Of a stretch of 7,272 nucleotides of DNA, positions 5,532 to 7,272 are shown one piece after another (within the stretch, counting starts at the first letter, position 1; each line of letters starts with the position of its first letter). A program made the position numbers and the translations under genes. The notes beneath the pieces were generated by a model that worked only from the letters and a program-made list of their open reading frames with translations, did no database searches and was not told where the DNA came from. The DNA comes from Bacillota bacterium. Lineage in GTDB: Bacteria; Bacillota; UBA994; UBA5500. The stretch is from NCBI GenBank assembly GCA_023436245.1, contig JAEZJZ010000065.1, positions 1 to 7,272 of the forward strand. Direction: 5' to 3'.

Positions 5532-6566
5532 TTACCGCGGGATTTTGCTCTGCTTGGGCTGATCAAAGATGGTCATGCCCTTCAAGTGATCCAATTCTTC
5601 CAGAGCCCGGCCGGTGCCGCGAGCGACACAGGAAACGGGGTCTTCGGCAATCATCACTGGGACTTGCGTCACCTCGGCCAACAGCTTGTCCAGCCCAGCC
5701 AGGAGAGCGCCGCCGCCGGTCATGATGATGCCCTTGTCCATAATGTCCGCGGCCAGTTCCGGCGGACACTGCTCCAGTATGGTGCGGAGCAAGGCCACGA
5801 TTGCGTTGAGCGGCTCGGAAAAGGCCTCCAATGTCTCCATTGAACTGACCTCAATCGTCTTCGGCAGGCCCGAGATCAGGTCGCGGCCGCGCACTTCCAT
5901 GCGCTCATTCCGCACGCCAGGGTACGCCACACCGATACGGAACTTCATCTCTTCGGCCGTTCGTTCACCAATCAGCAAGTTGTACTCCCGCTTCATGTAG
6001 CGCACCAGGGCCTCGTCAAACTTATCGCCGCCCACACGCACACTGTCGCTGAGTACGATGCCACCCATGGACAGGATGGCGATGTCAGTGGTTCCGCCGC
6101 CGATGTCGACCAACAGGGTGCCTTCCGGTTTGGAAATGTCGATGCCGGCGCCGAGAGCGGCTGCTACCGGTTCCTCAATCATCTGCACCTGAATGCCGCC
6201 AGCCTTCTCAGCTGCATCCTTCACAGCGCGCCACTCCACCGGGGTGACGGCGGAAGGCACACAGACCATCACGCGCGGGCGAGCGATGCGTCGCTTGCCC
6301 ATTGCCTTGTTCAGGAAGAAGTCGAGCATCTTCTGAGTGACGTCAAAGTCTGCAATCACGCCTTCCCGCAAGGGACGAATAGCGACTATGTTGCCCGGAG
6401 TACGCCCAATCATCCTGCGCGCTTCTTCCCCGATGGCCAGGACGTTTTTCGTTTTCACGTCCAAAGCCACCACTGATGGCTCGTTGATCACCACGCCTTT
6501 GCCTTTCATGTAGACCAGGATGGTGGCAGTGCCAAGATCAATGCCGATATCTGGACCTCGTAACAC
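5532..6566 (-). CDS. mbl: Mbl, MreB-family actin-like cell-shape protein
   Basis: The protein has 344 residues from the chosen start. It carries the actin-fold nucleotide-binding motifs: phosphate-1 DIGIDLGTA (6-14), connect/active-site region MIEEPVAAALGAG (129-141, Glu131 in the catalytic position), phosphate-2 DIGGGTTD (154-161), and adenosine motif IMTGGGALLAGLD (281-293). MreB-type proteins form membrane-bound filaments that guide lateral wall synthesis with the rod complex. Sequence alone does not separate MreB from Mbl well. The position between spoIIID and flhO/flhP, as in B. subtilis, argues for Mbl. The frame is open to a GTG at 6581, but GGGAGGA (6573-6579) lies inside that extension, six bases before the GTG at 6566, and family members begin close to this point. 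An inverted-repeat element with a promoter-like box lies upstream. Confidence 0.93.
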   Translation of the reverse strand: MLRGPDIGIDLGTATILVYMKGKGVVINEPSVVALDVKTKNVLAIGEEARRMIGRTPGNIVAIRPLREGVIADFDVTQKMLDFFLNKAMGKRRIARPRVMVCVPSAVTPVEWRAVKDAAEKAGGIQVQMIEEPVAAALGAGIDISKPEGTLLVDIGGGTTDIAILSMGGIVLSDSVRVGGDKFDEALVRYMKREYNLLIGERTAEEMKFRIGVAYPGVRNERMEVRGRDLISGLPKTIEVSSMETLEAFSEPLNAIVALLRTILEQCPPELAADIMDKGIIMTGGGALLAGLDKLLAEVTQVPVMIAEDPVSCVARGTGRALEELDHLKGMTIFDQPKQSKIPR

Positions 6567-6572
6567 GTCTAT

Positions 6573-6579
6573 TCCTCCC
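6573..6579 (-). promoter_or_regulatory. Ribosome binding site that sets the GTG start of mbl
   Basis: GGGAGGA on the minus strand is six bases before GTG 6566. It overlaps the codons that a start at 6581 would translate, so the shorter protein is preferred. Confidence 0.75.
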
Positions 6580-6594
6580 ACGACAAATTACTGC

Positions 6595-6663
6595 TAGGGC
6601 GTCAAGTGCGGCTTATCTATTGATTGATCGAAGTGTCAACATCCGGCTTCGGCCTTGACGCCC
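6595..6663. repeat. Inverted-repeat element, family TAGGGCGTCAAGT, copy 2
   Basis: The left arm GGGCGTCAAG (6597-6606) and right arm CTTGACGCCC (6654-6663) are perfect 10-base inverted repeats enclosing 47 bases. The border TAGGGCGTCAAGT (6595-6607) matches 306-318 exactly. The interior also has AAGTGTCAAC (6631-6640), a near direct copy of the arm core. The element lies just upstream of the mbl ribosome binding site. Confidence 0.6.
6612..6639 (-). promoter_or_regulatory. Promoter-like sequence for mbl inside the inverted-repeat element
   Basis: On the minus strand a perfect TTGACA (6634-6639) is followed after 16 bases by GATAAG (6612-6617), a 4/6 match to the -10 box. The predicted start would be about 30 bases before the mbl ribosome binding site. 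The whole promoter lies within the repeat. Confidence 0.45.
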
Positions 6664-6883
6664 GATTGGCTTGTCCCATATACGCCAAATAGAGAAGGCA
6701 GTTCTTCTGCCTTCTTCTGCGAATTCTGGTCTAGCGGCTTATGCATACCTTATTGGGGAAGAGGTGAAATGCTTGGTGAATCGCCGAGATGACCTCGCGG
6801 CGGCACTGTGTTCTCTGCATAGCCCTAGATATGTTGTTGTTCGACACTAGCTATGTCTTTACCTGTCGAAGTGTGACAAAATG
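6664..6883. other. Spacer between spoIIID and mbl without a supported gene
   Basis: Apart from the hairpin at 6693-6715, this stretch holds a 7-base inverted repeat TTCGACA (6840-6846) / TGTCGAA (6864-6870) just after the spoIIID stop. It also holds a short plus-strand frame of about 28 codons from GTG near 6764 to a TAG near 6848. That frame has no family resemblance, and I do not call it a gene. Confidence 0.5.
6693..6715 (-). terminator. Hairpin downstream of spoIIID, possible terminator
   Basis: AGAAGGCAG (6693-6701) and CTGCCTTCT (6707-6715) form a perfect 9-base stem with a 5-base loop. On the minus strand it is followed by CTCTATTTGG, only moderately T-rich. It lies about 170 bases after spoIIID and would separate that gene from mbl. 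Confidence 0.4.
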
Positions 6884-7129
6884 TTAGCCTTTGTACTTGC
6901 GGCGGGTGGCGTCGCCTCCGCGCAGATGCCTGACGTCCTTGTTGTAATGCAGCACCTCCTGGACTTCCTCAAACAGACCGGCGTTAACTGCCTGTAGCCG
7001 CTCCGTGACATCCTTATGAACGGTGCTCTTACTGACGCCAAACTTATCTGCCGCCGCGCGCACAGTGGCTTTGGTGCTGGTAATGTAACGAGCAATGTCC
7101 AACACCCGTTGATAGATATGGTCGTTCAC
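6884..7129 (-). CDS. spoIIID: SpoIIID, mother-cell sporulation transcription regulator
   Basis: The protein has 81 residues from the chosen start. It matches SpoIIID closely over most of its length. A helix-turn-helix lies at about 23-42 (TVRAAADKFGVSKSTVHKDV) with the near-invariant GVSKSTVHKD. The conserved C-terminal half has EVLHYNKDVRHLRGGDAT and a basic tail RRKYKG that is shorter than the B. subtilis protein (93 residues). SpoIIID is a DNA-binding activator and repressor of sigma-E-dependent genes in the mother cell during endospore formation. The frame is open to a TTG at 7147, but GGGGGAGG (7138-7145) lies inside that extension, eight bases before the GTG at 7129. The shorter protein, starting MNDHIYQRV, aligns with the B. 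subtilis N-terminus. The gene is followed by mbl, as in B. subtilis. Confidence 0.94.
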   Translation of the reverse strand: MNDHIYQRVLDIARYITSTKATVRAAADKFGVSKSTVHKDVTERLQAVNAGLFEEVQEVLHYNKDVRHLRGGDATRRKYKG

Positions 7130-7137
7130 ACTGGCCG

Positions 7138-7145
7138 CCTCCCCC
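7138..7145 (-). promoter_or_regulatory. Ribosome binding site that sets the GTG start of spoIIID
   Basis: GGGGGAGG on the minus strand is eight bases before GTG 7129. It overlaps the first codons of the longer reading frame from 7147, which is therefore unlikely to be the translated start. Confidence 0.75.
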
Positions 7146-7181
7146 AAAACGGTGTGGTATCTGATAATACCCGAATCACTA

Positions 7182-7214
7182 CATGTATATAGGAGGGGCA
7201 GGGTGATTATACCA
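7182..7214 (-). promoter_or_regulatory. Candidate promoter region of spoIIID
   Basis: On the minus strand TGGTATAAT (7206-7214) is an extended -10 box with no good -35. Downstream, TATATACATG (7182-7191) contains ATACA, the core of a sigma-E -10 box. GTATAAT at 7206-7212 lies 14 to 16 bases before it, where a sigma-E -35 (ATA core) would be. B. subtilis spoIIID is sigma-E dependent, but the match here is partial and the two readings compete. Confidence 0.35.
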
Positions 7215-7272
7215 GCAGTCGGTGGGAAAAAGGCGGATGAGGTGTTGCTGAACGAACCAGGGGGACGGGTCC

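Noticed and set aside
1..7272. CRISPR array, tRNA, rRNA or complete insertion sequence
   Set aside because: No regularly spaced repeats, tRNA-like cloverleaf, rRNA stretch or transposase reading frame was seen on either strand.

Overview
The window looks like chromosomal DNA of an endospore-forming, flagellated Firmicute (Bacillota, probably clostridial-type) of moderately high GC. The reason is the minus-strand order spoIIID - mbl (mreB family) - two flagellar rod genes (flhO, flhP), the arrangement known from Bacillus subtilis. Species cannot be fixed from the sequence. All well-supported genes lie on the minus strand, so transcription runs from high to low coordinates.

Right part (about 7270 to 2750): spoIIID, a mother-cell sporulation regulator, is followed by a 317-base spacer and then mbl, an actin-like cell-shape protein. 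A 237-base spacer holding a repeat separates mbl from flhO, and a 134-base spacer with a strong hairpin separates flhO from flhP. Next come a six-helix membrane protein resembling ECF-transporter S components and, overlapping it by an ATGA junction, a short FlgJ-type rod-binding protein. A clear intrinsic terminator closes the run. FlhO, FlhP and the rod-binding protein are parts of the flagellar rod. The membrane protein is out of place functionally.

Middle part (about 2750 to 1915): a promoter with a perfect TATAAT drives a two-gene unit of a GNAT-like acetyltransferase and a 63-residue four-cysteine protein. It ends in a terminator.

Left part (about 1880 to 395): a promoter drives a Nudix hydrolase followed by a cupin-type glucose-6-phosphate isomerase, and a strong terminator follows. 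The first 390 bases hold no confident gene. They contain a palindromic repeat, a possible degenerate small zinc-finger-like ORF and an inverted-repeat element.

The most interesting non-genic signals are two families of short structured repeats, each seen twice: a palindromic element at 1-85 and 5349-5472, and an inverted-repeat element starting TAGGGCGTCAAGT at 306-380 and 6595-6663. The second copy of the latter sits in front of mbl and carries a perfect TTGACA box. I see no complete mobile element, CRISPR array, tRNA or rRNA.
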